Origin: Streptomyces purpureus
GTDB lineage: Bacteria; Actinomycetota; Actinomycetes; Streptomycetales; Streptomycetaceae
Assembly (NCBI RefSeq): GCF_014648195.1
Contig: NZ_BMQQ01000007.1
Span: 62,001 to 126,000 of the forward strand
DNA length: 64,000 nucleotides
Direction of reading: 5' to 3'
A model generated the notes under the pieces. That model ran no database searches and had not been told where the DNA came from. It was given only the letters and a program-made list of their open reading frames with translations. Of the stretch, positions 9,009 to 18,335 are shown one piece after another. Made by a program: the position numbers and the translations under genes. Positions within the stretch are counted from its first letter, which is position 1. The number at the start of each line of letters is the position of its first letter.

Positions 9009-9803
9009 ATGACCTTCAACCGTCGCCGCGCAGCCGCCGCCGTCCTCACCGCAGCCCTCCTCGTCCCCCTCGCCGCCTGCGGCGACGGCGCCTCCAAGGA
9101 CACCAAGGACTCTGGGGCCAAGGGGTCCACCGCCCCCGGCGCGCAGCTGACCGTTCTCGCCGCGGCCTCGCTCACGGATGTCTTCAAGGCCGCCGGCGCT
9201 GTCTACGAGAAGTCCCACCCCGGCACCAGAATCACCTTCTCCTTCGCCGGCTCCCAGGAGCTCGCCGCCCAGGTGAGGCAGGGCGCCCCCGCCGACGCCC
9301 TGGTCACCGCCGACACCAAGACGATGGACGGCCTGAGGGCCGACACCGGCACCCCGACCGTCATCGCCAAGAACCGCATGGTCATCGCCACCGTCGAGGG
9401 CAACCCCAAGAAGATCGACGAGCTGAAGGACCTCGGCGACACCAAGCTCAAGGTCGTCCTCGCCGCCCCCGAGGTCCCCGCGGGGCGCTACAGCAAGAAG
9501 GTCCTGGACGCGCAGAAGATCACGGTCAAGCCGGTCTCCCAGGAGCCCAACGTCCGCGGGGTCCTCAGCAAGGTCGAGCTCGGCGAGGCCGACGCCGGTC
9601 TCGTCTACCAGACCGACGCCGCCGGCGCGGCCGACAAGGTCGACGCGGTGGAGATCCCCGACGCCCAGAACCAGATCGCCTCCTACCCGGCGGCCACGCT
9701 CAAGGCCTCCAAGAACGCCGACGCCGCTGCCGCCTTCGTGGCCTGGCTCAGCACGCCGGCCGCCCAGAAGATTCTCCAGGACGCAGGTTTCCAGAAGCCG
9801 TAG
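9009..9803 (+). CDS. modA: Molybdate-binding lipoprotein
   Basis: Periplasmic-type binding protein that delivers molybdate to ModBC. The signal peptide ends at the lipobox VPLAAC with lipidated Cys24. The mature sequence has the ModA hallmarks TVLAAASLTDVFKAAGAVYE, SFAGSQELAAQVRQGAPADA, and a late LGEADAGLVYQTDA. The oxyanion-binding Ser residues lie in the first and second of these. The ATG at 9009 has AGGAG ten bases upstream. A hairpin separates it from modBC. Confidence 0.93.
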   Translation: MTFNRRRAAAAVLTAALLVPLAACGDGASKDTKDSGAKGSTAPGAQLTVLAAASLTDVFKAAGAVYEKSHPGTRITFSFAGSQELAAQVRQGAPADALVTADTKTMDGLRADTGTPTVIAKNRMVIATVEGNPKKIDELKDLGDTKLKVVLAAPEVPAGRYSKKVLDAQKITVKPVSQEPNVRGVLSKVELGEADAGLVYQTDAAGAADKVDAVEIPDAQNQIASYPAATLKASKNADAAAAFVAWLSTPAAQKILQDAGFQKP

Positions 9804-9828
9804 CCCGCACCCGTACGCCCCCGTCACT

Positions 9829-9860
9829 GGGCTGCCCGCCCCGGGGGGACCGGGCAGCCC
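9829..9860 (+). terminator. Intercistronic hairpin between modA and modBC
   Basis: Perfect 10-bp stem: GGGCTGCCCG at 9829-9838 and CGGGCAGCCC at 9851-9860 with a 12-base loop. In this position it may be a partial terminator or an mRNA-stabilising element, raising modA message over modBC. Confidence 0.5.
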
Positions 9861-9887
9861 CGCCCCTCTCCACCCCAGGACCCACCG

Positions 9888-11843
9888 ATGAGCCGCCTCC
9901 CCGCCCGCCGCACCCGCGGCCCCCGCACCCCGGTCATGCTCGCCGTGCCCGCCGCGCTCGCCGTCGCCTTCCTGCTGCTGCCGCTGATCGGCATCCTGGC
10001 CCGTACCCGCTGGAGCGAGCTCGCCGACCACCTCGGCAGCCCCGGCACCACCGAGGCCCTCAAGCTGTCGCTGGTCGTCTCCGTGTGGGCCCTCGGGCTC
10101 TCCCTGCTGCTCGGCGTGCCGCTGGCCTGGCTCCTGGCCCGGGTCGACTTCCCCGGCAAGGCGTTCGTTCGCTCCCTGGTCCTGCTGCCCATGGTCCTGC
10201 CGCCCACCGTCGGCGGCGTCGCCCTGCTGCTCGCCTTCGGCCGGCGCGGACTGCTCGGCCCCTGGCTTGAGGACACCTTCGGCCTGACCCTGCCGTTCCA
10301 CGCCTCCGGCGCCGTCGTCGCCGCGACCTTCGTCGCCATGCCGTTCCTCGTCATCAGCCTCGAAGGGGCGCTCGGCGGACTGCGCCCGGGCTACGAGGAG
10401 ACCGCCGCGTCGCTCGGCGCCTCGCCGGTACGGGTCTTCTTCACCGTCACCCTGCCCATGGTCGCCCCCGGTCTGGTCGCCGGAGCCGCCCTCACCTGGG
10501 CCCGGGCGCTCGGCGAGTTCGGCGCCACCATCACCTTCGCCGGCAACCTCCCCGGCACCACCCAGACCCTGCCGCTCCAGGTGTATCTGCTGCTCCAGGA
10601 GGAGCCGGAGGCCGCGACCTCCGTCTCCCTGCTGCTGCTCGCCATCGCGATGCTGGTCCTCATCGCCCTGCGCGGCCGCTGGACCGGCACGCCCGCCGGC
10701 CGTACGTACGCCGCCAGGCCCACGCCGCCCGACGGCGAACCGGCCCCCGCCGAAACCCCCGCCCCGGCCGGAACCGCCGCCCCCGTCGCCGTACCGGCGC
10801 CGCGCCAGTCCTGGCCCCTGCACGCCGAGGTCACCGGCTTCAACCAGCTCACACTGGACGCCGAACCAGGCACCACCATCGCCGTCGTCGGCCCCAACGG
10901 CGCCGGAAAGACCACCCTGCTGCGCGCCCTGCTCGGCCTCACCCCGCGCGCCCACGCCGCGCTGCGGCTCGGCGGCACCGACGTCACCGACCTGCCCCCG
11001 CACCGCCGCCAGGTCGCCTGGGTCCCACAGGACGGCGCCCTGTTCCCTCACATGAGCGCCCTCGCCAACACCGCGTACGGGCTGCGCGCCCACGGCGTGT
11101 CCCGCGCCGAGGCCCGGCGGACCGCGCGGCAGTGGCTGGAGAGGCTCGGCGTCGGCCATCTCGCCGACCGCCGCCCCGGCCAGCTCTCCGGCGGCCAGGC
11201 CCAGCGCGTCGCCCTCGCCCGCGCGCTCGCCGCCCGGCCCCGGCTGCTGCTGCTCGACGAACCCCTTGCCGCCCTCGACCAGACCACCCGCGCCCATGTC
11301 CGCCACACCCTGCGCACCCACCTCGACGGTTTCGGCGGGGTGTGCCTGATCGTCACCCACGACCCGGTCGAGGCGGTCTCTCTCGCCGACCGCGTCCTCG
11401 TCCTCGACGACGGCCGCGCCCTGCAGGACGCGCCGCCCGCCGAGGTGACCCGCCACCCCCGTTCGCCGTGGGTGGCCCGGATGCTCGGCCGCAACGCCTG
11501 GCCCGGCACCGCCACCGCGGACGGCCTCAGCCTCCCGGGCGGGGGAGTGCTGGTCGTCGCCGACCCGCTGCCCGCCGGTACCGACGCGCTCGCGATCATC
11601 GCCCCCGAGGCCGTCTCGGTCCACCGCGACCGGCCCGGCGGCAGCCCTCGCAACGTCTGGCCCGGCACCGTACGGGAGATCACGGCCAGCGGCAGCCGGC
11701 TGCGCGTCCTGATCACCTCGGAGCGGGCGCCCGACCTGGTCGCCGAGATCACCCCGCAGGCCGCCGCCGAGCTCGGCCTCGCCGACGGCACCGAGGTATG
11801 GACCAGTGTCAAGGCGACCGAGACGACGATCGTGGCCCTGTGA
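9888..11843 (+). CDS. modBC: Molybdate ABC transporter permease-ATPase fusion (ModB-ModC)
   Basis: Single 651-residue polypeptide carrying both membrane channel and ATPase. Residues about 1-265 form a ModB permease with five or six hydrophobic segments and the EAA loop EETAASLGASPVRVFFTVTL. A proline/alanine-rich linker spans about 270-305. The rest is ModC: Walker A GPNGAGKTTLL, signature LSGGQAQRVALARA, Walker B LLLLDEP, H-loop IVTHD, then a C-terminal TOBE-type segment. The N-terminal beta strands of the ATPase look short. Fusions of this kind are known in actinobacteria; both halves appear intact. Confidence 0.93.
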   Translation: MSRLPARRTRGPRTPVMLAVPAALAVAFLLLPLIGILARTRWSELADHLGSPGTTEALKLSLVVSVWALGLSLLLGVPLAWLLARVDFPGKAFVRSLVLLPMVLPPTVGGVALLLAFGRRGLLGPWLEDTFGLTLPFHASGAVVAATFVAMPFLVISLEGALGGLRPGYEETAASLGASPVRVFFTVTLPMVAPGLVAGAALTWARALGEFGATITFAGNLPGTTQTLPLQVYLLLQEEPEAATSVSLLLLAIAMLVLIALRGRWTGTPAGRTYAARPTPPDGEPAPAETPAPAGTAAPVAVPAPRQSWPLHAEVTGFNQLTLDAEPGTTIAVVGPNGAGKTTLLRALLGLTPRAHAALRLGGTDVTDLPPHRRQVAWVPQDGALFPHMSALANTAYGLRAHGVSRAEARRTARQWLERLGVGHLADRRPGQLSGGQAQRVALARALAARPRLLLLDEPLAALDQTTRAHVRHTLRTHLDGFGGVCLIVTHDPVEAVSLADRVLVLDDGRALQDAPPAEVTRHPRSPWVARMLGRNAWPGTATADGLSLPGGGVLVVADPLPAGTDALAIIAPEAVSVHRDRPGGSPRNVWPGTVREITASGSRLRVLITSERAPDLVAEITPQAAAELGLADGTEVWTSVKATETTIVAL

Positions 11844-11946
11844 GCTTCGGGGCATGCCGCACGGGCCTGCCGGTCCTGTAAGAATCGGCCTCTTTGGCGG
11901 GCCGGTAGCGGAGCGTGACTCTTCAAGATGCGCGAGGGGCGGGGCG

Positions 11947-11969
11947 CTGGTTGCCTGAAGGGGCACCAG
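11947..11969 (+). terminator. Short stem-loop after modBC
   Basis: CTGGT at 11947-11951 and GCC at 11953-11955 pair with GGC at 11962-11964 and ACCAG at 11965-11969, leaving one bulged T. It lies between modBC and the next small gene and may end the mod transcript. Confidence 0.35.
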
Positions 11970-11994
11970 CTCCCCCTAGTCACAAGGAGTGACC

Positions 11995-12174
11995 ATGAGC
12001 GTTGCAGACGAGTCCCGGAACCGTGCCCAGCAGATGCGCCAGAAGGCCCAGCAGCTGACCGAGCAGGCCGAGCGTGCGACCGACCCGCGTGAGCGGGAGA
12101 GGCTGCAGGAGAAGGCCCGCAAGCTGCAGGAGCAGAGCGAGCAGGGCGACATCGGCGGGACCAGGTCGATGTAG
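11995..12174 (+). CDS. Small charged helical protein, DUF6381-like
   Basis: Fifty-nine residues, almost entirely predicted helix with heptad-like Gln/Glu/Arg/Lys patterning (RAQQMRQKAQQLTEQAERAT, then RERERLQEKARKLQEQ). This suggests a short coiled coil. It resembles the Streptomyces small family I recall as DUF6381, whose role is unknown. The ATG at 11995 is preceded by AAGGAG with five-base spacing; the in-frame GTG at 11989 overlaps that site and is rejected as the start. Confidence 0.75.
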   Translation: MSVADESRNRAQQMRQKAQQLTEQAERATDPRERERLQEKARKLQEQSEQGDIGGTRSM

Positions 12175-12430
12175 CGCCACGGCCGTCGCGCTCGCGGCGA
12201 CGGCCGTACCAGGCACAGTCGGTGGCCTCCCACGCCTCGCGCGTGGGGGGCCACCGGTGCACCCCGCTCCCGGCGTGCTCCCGCCCCTCACCCGCCCGGC
12301 GTAGCCCCGGCCCCTGCCCAGCCGCCTCCCCCTCCCGGTCCGGCCCGTCACCGCGTGTCACCGCGCCGGTCGCGTAGGCGAGTGCCCGCGTGCAGGATGG
12401 AAGCTCCGGGCCCGTGTCAGGAGGTCATTG

Positions 12431-12727
12431 ATGCTGCTGCCCGACAAGACCACCATCGAGCGGCTCCTGCACCACTACCGGGTGCAGGAACGTGTGGTGC
12501 TGTCGAAACCGCACGACCTCGCCGTACGCAGGCGCTTCGAGGACACGGCCTACACCCTGTGTGTCCTCATGGGGGAGCGCACCGCGCGCGAGGCGGTGTA
12601 CGCCGCCGAGCGCTACCTCGGCAAGGGCCGCCCCGTCGGCCGCCTCGCCCCGAACGCGCCCCAGGCCACGACCGGCGGCCCGCCGCCGACGCCCCCGACC
12701 CCGCTCACCGGCCGCAAAGGACGGTGA
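12431..12727 (+). CDS. DUF5133 family protein
   Basis: Small protein (98 residues) of the Streptomyces DUF5133 family. The conserved core is RFEDTAYTLCVLMGERTARE then AVYAAERYLG. A Pro/Thr-rich low-complexity tail follows. AGGAGG at 12419-12424 is six bases before the ATG at 12431, a near-ideal ribosome binding site. It sits at the left edge of the stress-signalling block. Function is unknown. Confidence 0.75.
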   Translation: MLLPDKTTIERLLHHYRVQERVVLSKPHDLAVRRRFEDTAYTLCVLMGERTAREAVYAAERYLGKGRPVGRLAPNAPQATTGGPPPTPPTPLTGRKGR

Positions 12728-12836
12728 CCGCCCCGCGGCCGGAGGGGAAGACCGGTCGGGCAGACCGGATGGGCAGGGGGGCCCGATCCGGGGCAGGATC
12801 CTTACGCGAGGACCATCCGAAGAAGGCGGTGGACCG

Positions 12837-13262
12837 ATGGCACCGGAGAGCGCACCAGATGCCGCACCGGGCACGCCCGGGAACCCGGGGGACGGAGACA
12901 CGGCAGGGCCGGGACGCTTCCGCGTCGCGGTGCGCCAGGCCCCGGGCGCCGTCGTCCTCGCCCTGGACGGCGAGCTGGACCACGACACCGCCGGGCCGCT
13001 GCGGGCCGCCCTGGACGAGGAGATCTCCGCGGGCTCGGGCCGGCTCGTCGTGGACTGCTCTTCTTTGCGGTTCTGCGACTCCACCGGGCTGAACGTCCTG
13101 CTCCGGGCCCGGCTGGCCGCCCTGGACGCGGGCGGCTCGCTGGAACTGGCGGGGCTCCGGCCCCCGGTGGTGCGGATGTTCGAGATCACCGGCGCGCACG
13201 CGGTCTTCCGGGTGCACTCCGACCTGGACGAGGCGTTGGCTCAGCCGCCCCATGAGCGGTGA
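12837..13262 (+). CDS. STAS-domain anti-sigma factor antagonist
   Basis: 141-residue partner-switch protein of the SpoIIAA/RsbV family. After a disordered N-terminus of about 27 residues, the STAS fold includes VLALDGELDHDTAGPLRAAL and the phosphorylation-site segment FCDSTGLNVLLRA. The Ser in DSTG is the expected target of an HATPase-type kinase. It overlaps or abuts the HATPase gene at 13280, typical of an antagonist/anti-sigma pair. AAGGCGG precedes the ATG at 12837. Confidence 0.88.
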   Translation: MAPESAPDAAPGTPGNPGDGDTAGPGRFRVAVRQAPGAVVLALDGELDHDTAGPLRAALDEEISAGSGRLVVDCSSLRFCDSTGLNVLLRARLAALDAGGSLELAGLRPPVVRMFEITGAHAVFRVHSDLDEALAQPPHER

Positions 13263-13279
13263 GAGAGGCCGTGGTGGCG

Positions 13280-13735
13280 ATGACGGAGAGGCAGCCCGAG
13301 GCGGGCCAGACGCGCCGCCTGGCGCTGTACGGCACCAAGGGAGTGGTGACCCGCTGCCGTGACTTCACCACACGGGCGCTCGCGGACTGGGGGTGGACCC
13401 CGCCCGTGGACGAGGAGGACCGGGAGTGCGTCGAGGACGTGCTGCTGCTGGTCTCGGAGGTGGTGACCAACGCCTGTCTGCACGCGGGCGGGCCCAGGGA
13501 GATGGTCCTGCGCCACCGGGACGGGCGGCTGCGGGTGGAGGTCGCGGACGCCAACCCCGCCCCGCCCCTGCCGCGCGCCCCACGGGACGCCTCCCTGCCG
13601 GGCGGTCACGGTCTGATGGTGCTCCAGCGGCTCGCCGAGGACTGGGGGTCGGTGGTGCAGGGCGGCGGCAAGGTCGTCTGGCTGGAGATCACGCTGCCTT
13701 CGCGCGCGCCGGGGCACCGTCCGGCGGGCCGGTAG
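13280..13735 (+). CDS. HATPase anti-sigma factor / serine kinase (RsbW-like)
   Basis: ATP-binding regulator of the HATPase_c_2 type. The N-box reads EDVLLLVSEVVTNACLHAGG and the G-box region includes GGHGLMVLQRLAEDWG. Such proteins bind a sigma factor and phosphorylate the STAS antagonist, here encoded immediately upstream. In-frame starts exist at 13259 (GTG overlapping the STAS stop), 13271, 13274 and 13280. GAGAGAGG at 13261-13268 supports 13274 or 13280. The 3' end overlaps the convergent sigma gene by 47 bp. Confidence 0.82.
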   Translation: MTERQPEAGQTRRLALYGTKGVVTRCRDFTTRALADWGWTPPVDEEDRECVEDVLLLVSEVVTNACLHAGGPREMVLRHRDGRLRVEVADANPAPPLPRAPRDASLPGGHGLMVLQRLAEDWGSVVQGGGKVVWLEITLPSRAPGHRPAGR

Positions 13736-14630
13736 CCCCGTCGTCCGGCGGATCCTCCAGCAGGCCGGTCCGCAGCCGCTCCAGGATTCCGGCCAGCAGC
13801 CGGGAGATGTGCATCTGGGACAGGCCGAGCCGGGCCCCGATCTCCGACTGGGTCAGCTCCTCGCCGAACCGCAGCCGCAGAATCGTCCGCTCCCGCTCGT
13901 CCAGCCGGGCGATGAGGGGCTTGAGGGACTCCAGCGACTCCACCAGATCGAAGGCGCGCTCCTCCATGCCGAGGCGGCGTACGACCGTGTTGGTGGCGGG
14001 CTCGTCCTCGTCGAGCGGGGAGTCCAGGGACCGCGCCGCATAGCCGTTGGCCGCCTGCTCACCCTCCGCGACCTCCTCCTCACTGACGTGGAGATACGCG
14101 GCGAGCTCGGCCGTGGTGGGGCGTCGGCCCAGCTCCTGCTCCAGCACGTCCAGCGCCTTGGCCAGCGATATCCGCAGCTCCTGGAGGCGCCGCGGCACTT
14201 GCACGGCCCAGCTGGTGTCGCGGAAGAACCTCTTCATCTCGCCGACGATCGTCGGCAGCGCGAACGACGCGAACTCCACCTCGCGCTCCACGTCGAACCG
14301 GTTGATCGCCTTGATCAGGCCGATCGTGCCGACCTGGACGATGTCCTCCATCGGTTCGGTCCGGCTCTTGAACCGCCGTGCGGCGAACTTCACCAGGCTG
14401 AGATTGAGCTCGACCAGGGTGTTGCGCACGTACGCGTGCTCGGCGCCGCCCTCCTCCAGCTCGGCGAGCCGCCGGAACAGCGCCAGGGAGAGCGTCTGCG
14501 CGTCGTCCGTACCGACCTCACGGGGTCGGGAGATCTCCGGCAGGCCGTCCAGGGCGGTGCGCCGCACCTTCTGCGCGTCGGTCGCGGCGGGGGAGCGTGC
14601 GGGGACGGCGTTGCGGCGGGGTGTGGACAT
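13689..14630 (-). CDS. RNA polymerase sigma factor, SigB/SigF/SigG subfamily
   Basis: Group 3 sigma factor of 313 residues. Region 2 includes RNTLVELNLSLVKFAARRFK and EDIVQVGTIGLIKAINRFD. Region 3 follows at RRLQELRISLAKALDVLEQE, and region 4 ends ELTQSEIGARLGLSQMHISR. The SigB/SigF type is normally held by an RsbW-like HATPase and released by a STAS protein, both encoded beside it. AAGGAG lies just before tandem ATGs at 14633 and 14630; the second has the better spacing. Which of the several Streptomyces paralogues this is cannot be decided here. Confidence 0.9.
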   Translation of the reverse strand: MSTPRRNAVPARSPAATDAQKVRRTALDGLPEISRPREVGTDDAQTLSLALFRRLAELEEGGAEHAYVRNTLVELNLSLVKFAARRFKSRTEPMEDIVQVGTIGLIKAINRFDVEREVEFASFALPTIVGEMKRFFRDTSWAVQVPRRLQELRISLAKALDVLEQELGRRPTTAELAAYLHVSEEEVAEGEQAANGYAARSLDSPLDEDEPATNTVVRRLGMEERAFDLVESLESLKPLIARLDERERTILRLRFGEELTQSEIGARLGLSQMHISRLLAGILERLRTGLLEDPPDDGATGPPDGAPARAKAA

Positions 14631-14708
14631 CATGCTCCTTCGACGGGTCGGGGGCCCTGCGCCGCCTCGCGGCGGGCGGGTCCGTCGTCCGAGCGTCCTG
14701 ACACAAGG

Positions 14709-14733
14709 ATTCCCTTTTGATGAGCTTTGACGC
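14709..14733 (-). promoter_or_regulatory. Candidate SigB-type promoter of the sigma gene
   Basis: On the minus strand GCGT (14733-14730) is followed after 15 bases by GGGAAT (14714-14709). This is one mismatch from the Streptomyces SigB consensus GNNT-N14-16-GGGTAY. It lies about 80 bases upstream of the sigma start, so autoregulation is possible. Confidence 0.35.
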
Positions 14734-14777
14734 TTTTTCTTGTGCTTCGAAACTCGGTTCCTGGGAAGCGGCACCGT

Positions 14778-15200
14778 ATGAATCGCGGACAACTGGTGGG
14801 CTTCCGAACCGACAGCCGGCGCTTTCCGGTGGACGGCGGGCGCGGCGTGGTGGGGACGTGCCGGGACCTGACCCGCCAGGTCATCGAGGAGTGGTGCGTC
14901 CTGCCCGAGCCCGAGGACCGGGCGCTCGCCGAGGACGTCCTGCTGCTGGTCTCCGAGGTCGTCACCAACGCGTGTACGCACGGTGGCTCCCCGTACGAGC
15001 TGCGGATCGACCGCGCCGACGGCCGGCTGTGGATCCAGGTCAGCGACACCAGCGCCGTACGGCCCCAGCCCCACCGGCACCGGGCCGCCGCTCCGTCCGG
15101 GCACGGCCTGTACCTGCTGCAACGGCTCTCCACCCGGTGGGGATGGGCTCCCCGCGCCACCGGAAAGGCCGTCTGGTTCGAGATGCCCGCGCCCCGCTGA
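14778..15200 (+). CDS. Second HATPase anti-sigma-like protein
   Basis: 140 residues, closely related to the HATPase at 13280: EDVLLLVSEVVTNACTHGGS matches the N-box of its neighbour nearly residue for residue. The G-box area GHGLYLLQRLSTRWGW is present. It may be a competing anti-sigma factor or a kinase for a different STAS partner. It is divergent from the sigma gene, sharing its promoter region. GGGAAG at 14763-14768 supports the ATG at 14778. The upstream extension to 14727 has no family similarity. Confidence 0.82.
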   Translation: MNRGQLVGFRTDSRRFPVDGGRGVVGTCRDLTRQVIEEWCVLPEPEDRALAEDVLLLVSEVVTNACTHGGSPYELRIDRADGRLWIQVSDTSAVRPQPHRHRAAAPSGHGLYLLQRLSTRWGWAPRATGKAVWFEMPAPR

Positions 15201-15340
15201 GCGGGCGCTCGCGCACCCCGCCGGGGCTCCGGATGTCGACCGGCAGCCGCCGTGCCAGAGTGGAGAAGCCGTACGAGCACGTCCTCGGGGCGCGCCGCGA
15301 CGGCACCGACACCGTGCGTCATAACAGCGCGAGGCGACGT

Positions 15341-18307
15341 ATGGACGTGCATCCCCGCCCGCCCGACCCCGGGCAGCCGGCCCGCGGCCCCTCCGCCGAA
15401 CTGGGCGAGGAAGGACTGCGCAAGCTGCTGGCAGGTCTGACCGCGGTACGTGACGGAGACCTCTCGGCCCGGCTTCCCGACGACGCCGGCGGGCTGCTCG
15501 GCGAGATCGCGACCATCTACAACGGCATGGTCGACCAGCTGTCCCTGGTCACCTCCGAGGTGACCCGGGTCGCCCGCGAGGTGGGCGGCCAGGGCCTGCT
15601 CGGCGGCCACGCCAGGGAACCGCGCGTCCGGGGCGTATGGCTGGAGCTGACCTCCGGCGTCAACACCATGGCCGACAACCTGACTTCCCAGGTCCGCTCC
15701 ATCGCCCAGGTCGCCACCGCCGTGGCCCGCGGCGACCTCACCCAGAAGATCAGGGTCGACGCGCGCGGCGAGATCCAGGAGCTCAAGGAGACCATCAACA
15801 CCATGGTCGACCGGCTCTCCTCCTTCGCCGAGGAGGTCACCCGCGTCGCCCGCGAGGTCGGCACGGAGGGAAAGCTCGGCGGCCAGGCGACCGTACGCGG
15901 CGTCTCCGGCACCTGGAAGGACCTCACCGACAACGTCAACTCCATGGCGACCAACCTCACCAACCAGGTCCGCAACATCGCCCAGGTCACCACCTCCGTC
16001 GCGCGCGGCGACCTCACCCGCAAGATCGACGTGGACGCGCGCGGGGAGATCCTGGAACTCAAGACCACGATCAACACCATGGTCGACCAGTTGTCGTCCT
16101 TCGCCGCCGAGGTCACCAGAGTCGCCCGCGAGGTCGGCAGCGAAGGACGGCTCGGGGGACAGGCCGAGGTCGAAGGCGTCTCCGGTACGTGGAAACGGCT
16201 CACCGAGAACGTCAACGAACTGGCCGGGAACCTGACCCGACAGGTCCGGGCGATCGCCGAGGTGACCAGCGCCGTCGCCGAGGGCGACCTCACCCGCTCC
16301 ATCACCGTCGACGCGCCCGGCGAGGTCGGCGACCTCAAGGACAACATCAACGCGATGGTGGAGTCCCTGCGGGCCACCATCCGCGCCAACGAGGCCCAGG
16401 ACTGGCTCAAGACCAACCTCGCGCGCGTGTCCGGCCTCATGCAGGGCACCGGCAACCTCCCCGCCCTCGCCGAGCTGATCATGACCGAGGTCCCGCCGCT
16501 GGTCTCGGCCCAGTACGGCGCGTTCTTCCTCGCCCAGGAGGACGACGACGGCACCGTCCTCGTCATGACCGCCGCCTACGGCTCACCCGACGACCCGGGC
16601 ACCCCGCCCCGCCGCTTCCGCCTCGGCCAGTCCCTGGTCGGCCAGGCCGCGCGGAGCCGGCGCACCATCGTCGTCGACCACGTCCCGGCCGGCTACGCCA
16701 CCATCGCCTCCGCCACCGGCTCCGCCGAACCGGTCCAGCTGATCGTGCTGCCCGTCGTCGTCGAGGACCAGGTCCTCGGCGCCGTGGAACTCGCCGCCCT
16801 GCACCCCTTCTCCGACATCCACCGCGACTTCCTCGACCGCTTCATCGAGACCGTCGGCGTCAACGTCAGCTCCCTGATCGCCAACGTCCGCACCGACGAA
16901 CTCCTCGGCCGCTCCCAGCGCCTCACCGCCGAACTGCGCACCCGCTCCCAGGAGCTGCAGGAGCAGCAGCAGGAACTGCGCCGCTCCAACGCCGAACTGA
17001 AGGAGAAGGCGGCCCTGCTCGCCGAGCGCAACCGCGACATCGAGTCCAAGAACCTGGAGATCGAACAGGCCCGCCAGGAGCTGGAGGCCCGCGCCCAGCA
17101 GCTCTCCCGCACCTCCATGTACAAGTCGGAGTTCCTGGCCAACATGAGCCACGAACTGCGCACCCCGCTCAACAGCCTGCTGATCCTCGCCCGGCTCCTC
17201 GCCCAGAACCCGGACGGCAACCTGACCGACAAACAGGTCGACTACGCCGAGGTCATCCACTCCGCCGGCTCCGACCTCCTCCAGCTGATCAACGACATCC
17301 TGGACCTGTCGAAGGTCGAGGCCGGAAAGATGGACATCCGGCCCGAACCGTTCCCGCTGTACCAGCTTCTGGACTACCTGGAGGCGACGTTCCGGCCCGT
17401 CGCCGGCGAACGCGACCTGGAGTTCCGGGTGGTGGCCGCGCCCGACCTGCCCGGCGAACTCACCACCGACGAGTCCCGGCTCCGCCAGGTCCTGCGCAAC
17501 CTCCTCTCCAACGCGCTCAAGTTCACCGAGCAGGGGCAGGTCGAGCTCGCCGTCCACCGCGCCACCGACGACGAACTGCCCGCCGCCCTGCGCGATGCCG
17601 GGCCGGTGCTCGCCTTCCACGTCACCGACACCGGCGTCGGCATCCCGCCGGACCGGCTGGAGAGCGTCTTCGGCGCCTTCCAGCAGGGCGACGGCACCAC
17701 CGCGAGGCAGTACGGCGGCACCGGTCTCGGCCTCTCCATCAGCCGCGAGGTGGCCCGGCTCCTCGGCGGAGTCATCACCGCCGAGTCCACCGTCGGACAC
17801 GGCAGCCGCTTCACCCTCTACCTGCCGATGCGGGAACGCGCCGAGGAGTCCACGCCCGCCGCCCCCGCCGACCTGCTCGCCCCGGCCGCGCCCGGCGCCC
17901 GCGCCCCCACGGCGGAGGGCCGGACCGTCCTCGTCGTCGACGACGACCCCCGCAACGTCTTCGCCCTCACCCAGGTCCTGGAGCGGGAAGGCCTACGCGT
18001 CCTGCGCGCCGACAGCGGCCGCGCCGGCATCGACCTGCTCGCCCGCCACGACGAGGTCGACCTCGTCGTCATGGACGTGATGATGGCCGGCATGGACGGC
18101 TACGCCACCACCGCCGAGATCCGCGCCATGCCCCGCTTCGCCGACCTCCCCATCATCACCGTCACGGCGAAGGCGATGCCCGGCGACCGCGCCAAGGCAC
18201 TCGCCGCCGGAGCCAGCGACTACGTCGCCAAACCCGTCGACGCCGACCACCTCCTGGGCCTGATCCACCACTGGCTCACCCACCGCGCCCCGCCCCGCCC
18301 CCACTGA
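15341..18307 (+). CDS. Hybrid histidine kinase with HAMP array, GAF and receiver
   Basis: 988-residue cytosolic sensor kinase. Domains in order: four HAMP-like units (about 25-345), a GAF domain (about 365-525), a coiled coil (about 530-595), HisKA with phospho-acceptor His604 in SHELRTPLN, HATPase_c ([25 protein letters not shown]), and a C-terminal receiver with Asp912 in VVMDVMM and conserved Lys in AKPVD. No transmembrane segment or signal peptide is visible, so the input is probably intracellular. The architecture resembles Streptomyces OsaA-type osmotic-stress kinases. The gene lies in a partner-switching cluster and converges on the phosphatase gene. Confidence 0.9.
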   Translation: MDVHPRPPDPGQPARGPSAELGEEGLRKLLAGLTAVRDGDLSARLPDDAGGLLGEIATIYNGMVDQLSLVTSEVTRVAREVGGQGLLGGHAREPRVRGVWLELTSGVNTMADNLTSQVRSIAQVATAVARGDLTQKIRVDARGEIQELKETINTMVDRLSSFAEEVTRVAREVGTEGKLGGQATVRGVSGTWKDLTDNVNSMATNLTNQVRNIAQVTTSVARGDLTRKIDVDARGEILELKTTINTMVDQLSSFAAEVTRVAREVGSEGRLGGQAEVEGVSGTWKRLTENVNELAGNLTRQVRAIAEVTSAVAEGDLTRSITVDAPGEVGDLKDNINAMVESLRATIRANEAQDWLKTNLARVSGLMQGTGNLPALAELIMTEVPPLVSAQYGAFFLAQEDDDGTVLVMTAAYGSPDDPGTPPRRFRLGQSLVGQAARSRRTIVVDHVPAGYATIASATGSAEPVQLIVLPVVVEDQVLGAVELAALHPFSDIHRDFLDRFIETVGVNVSSLIANVRTDELLGRSQRLTAELRTRSQELQEQQQELRRSNAELKEKAALLAERNRDIESKNLEIEQARQELEARAQQLSRTSMYKSEFLANMSHELRTPLNSLLILARLLAQNPDGNLTDKQVDYAEVIHSAGSDLLQLINDILDLSKVEAGKMDIRPEPFPLYQLLDYLEATFRPVAGERDLEFRVVAAPDLPGELTTDESRLRQVLRNLLSNALKFTEQGQVELAVHRATDDELPAALRDAGPVLAFHVTDTGVGIPPDRLESVFGAFQQGDGTTARQYGGTGLGLSISREVARLLGGVITAESTVGHGSRFTLYLPMRERAEESTPAAPADLLAPAAPGARAPTAEGRTVLVVDDDPRNVFALTQVLEREGLRVLRADSGRAGIDLLARHDEVDLVVMDVMMAGMDGYATTAEIRAMPRFADLPIITVTAKAMPGDRAKALAAGASDYVAKPVDADHLLGLIHHWLTHRAPPRPH
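15521..16348 (+). repeat. Three tandem 276-bp HAMP-coding repeats
   Basis: Equivalent codons recur at 15521, 15797, 16073 and 16349, giving an exact 276-bp (92-residue) period inside the kinase gene. Each unit encodes the pattern [27 protein letters not shown] and GEI.ELK. Identity is high but not perfect, so this is an old protein-level duplication. Confidence 0.85.
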
Positions 18308-18335
18308 ACGGCGCCTGCCCTCCCGCCGGGACGGC

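Noticed and set aside
8910..11966. Open frame of about 1000 codons on the minus strand
   Set aside because: Antisense to modA and modBC; long shadow frames are usual in DNA this rich in GC.
15521..16348. Tandem repeat considered as CRISPR or a minisatellite
   Set aside because: Units are 276 bp, in frame, and encode HAMP domains.
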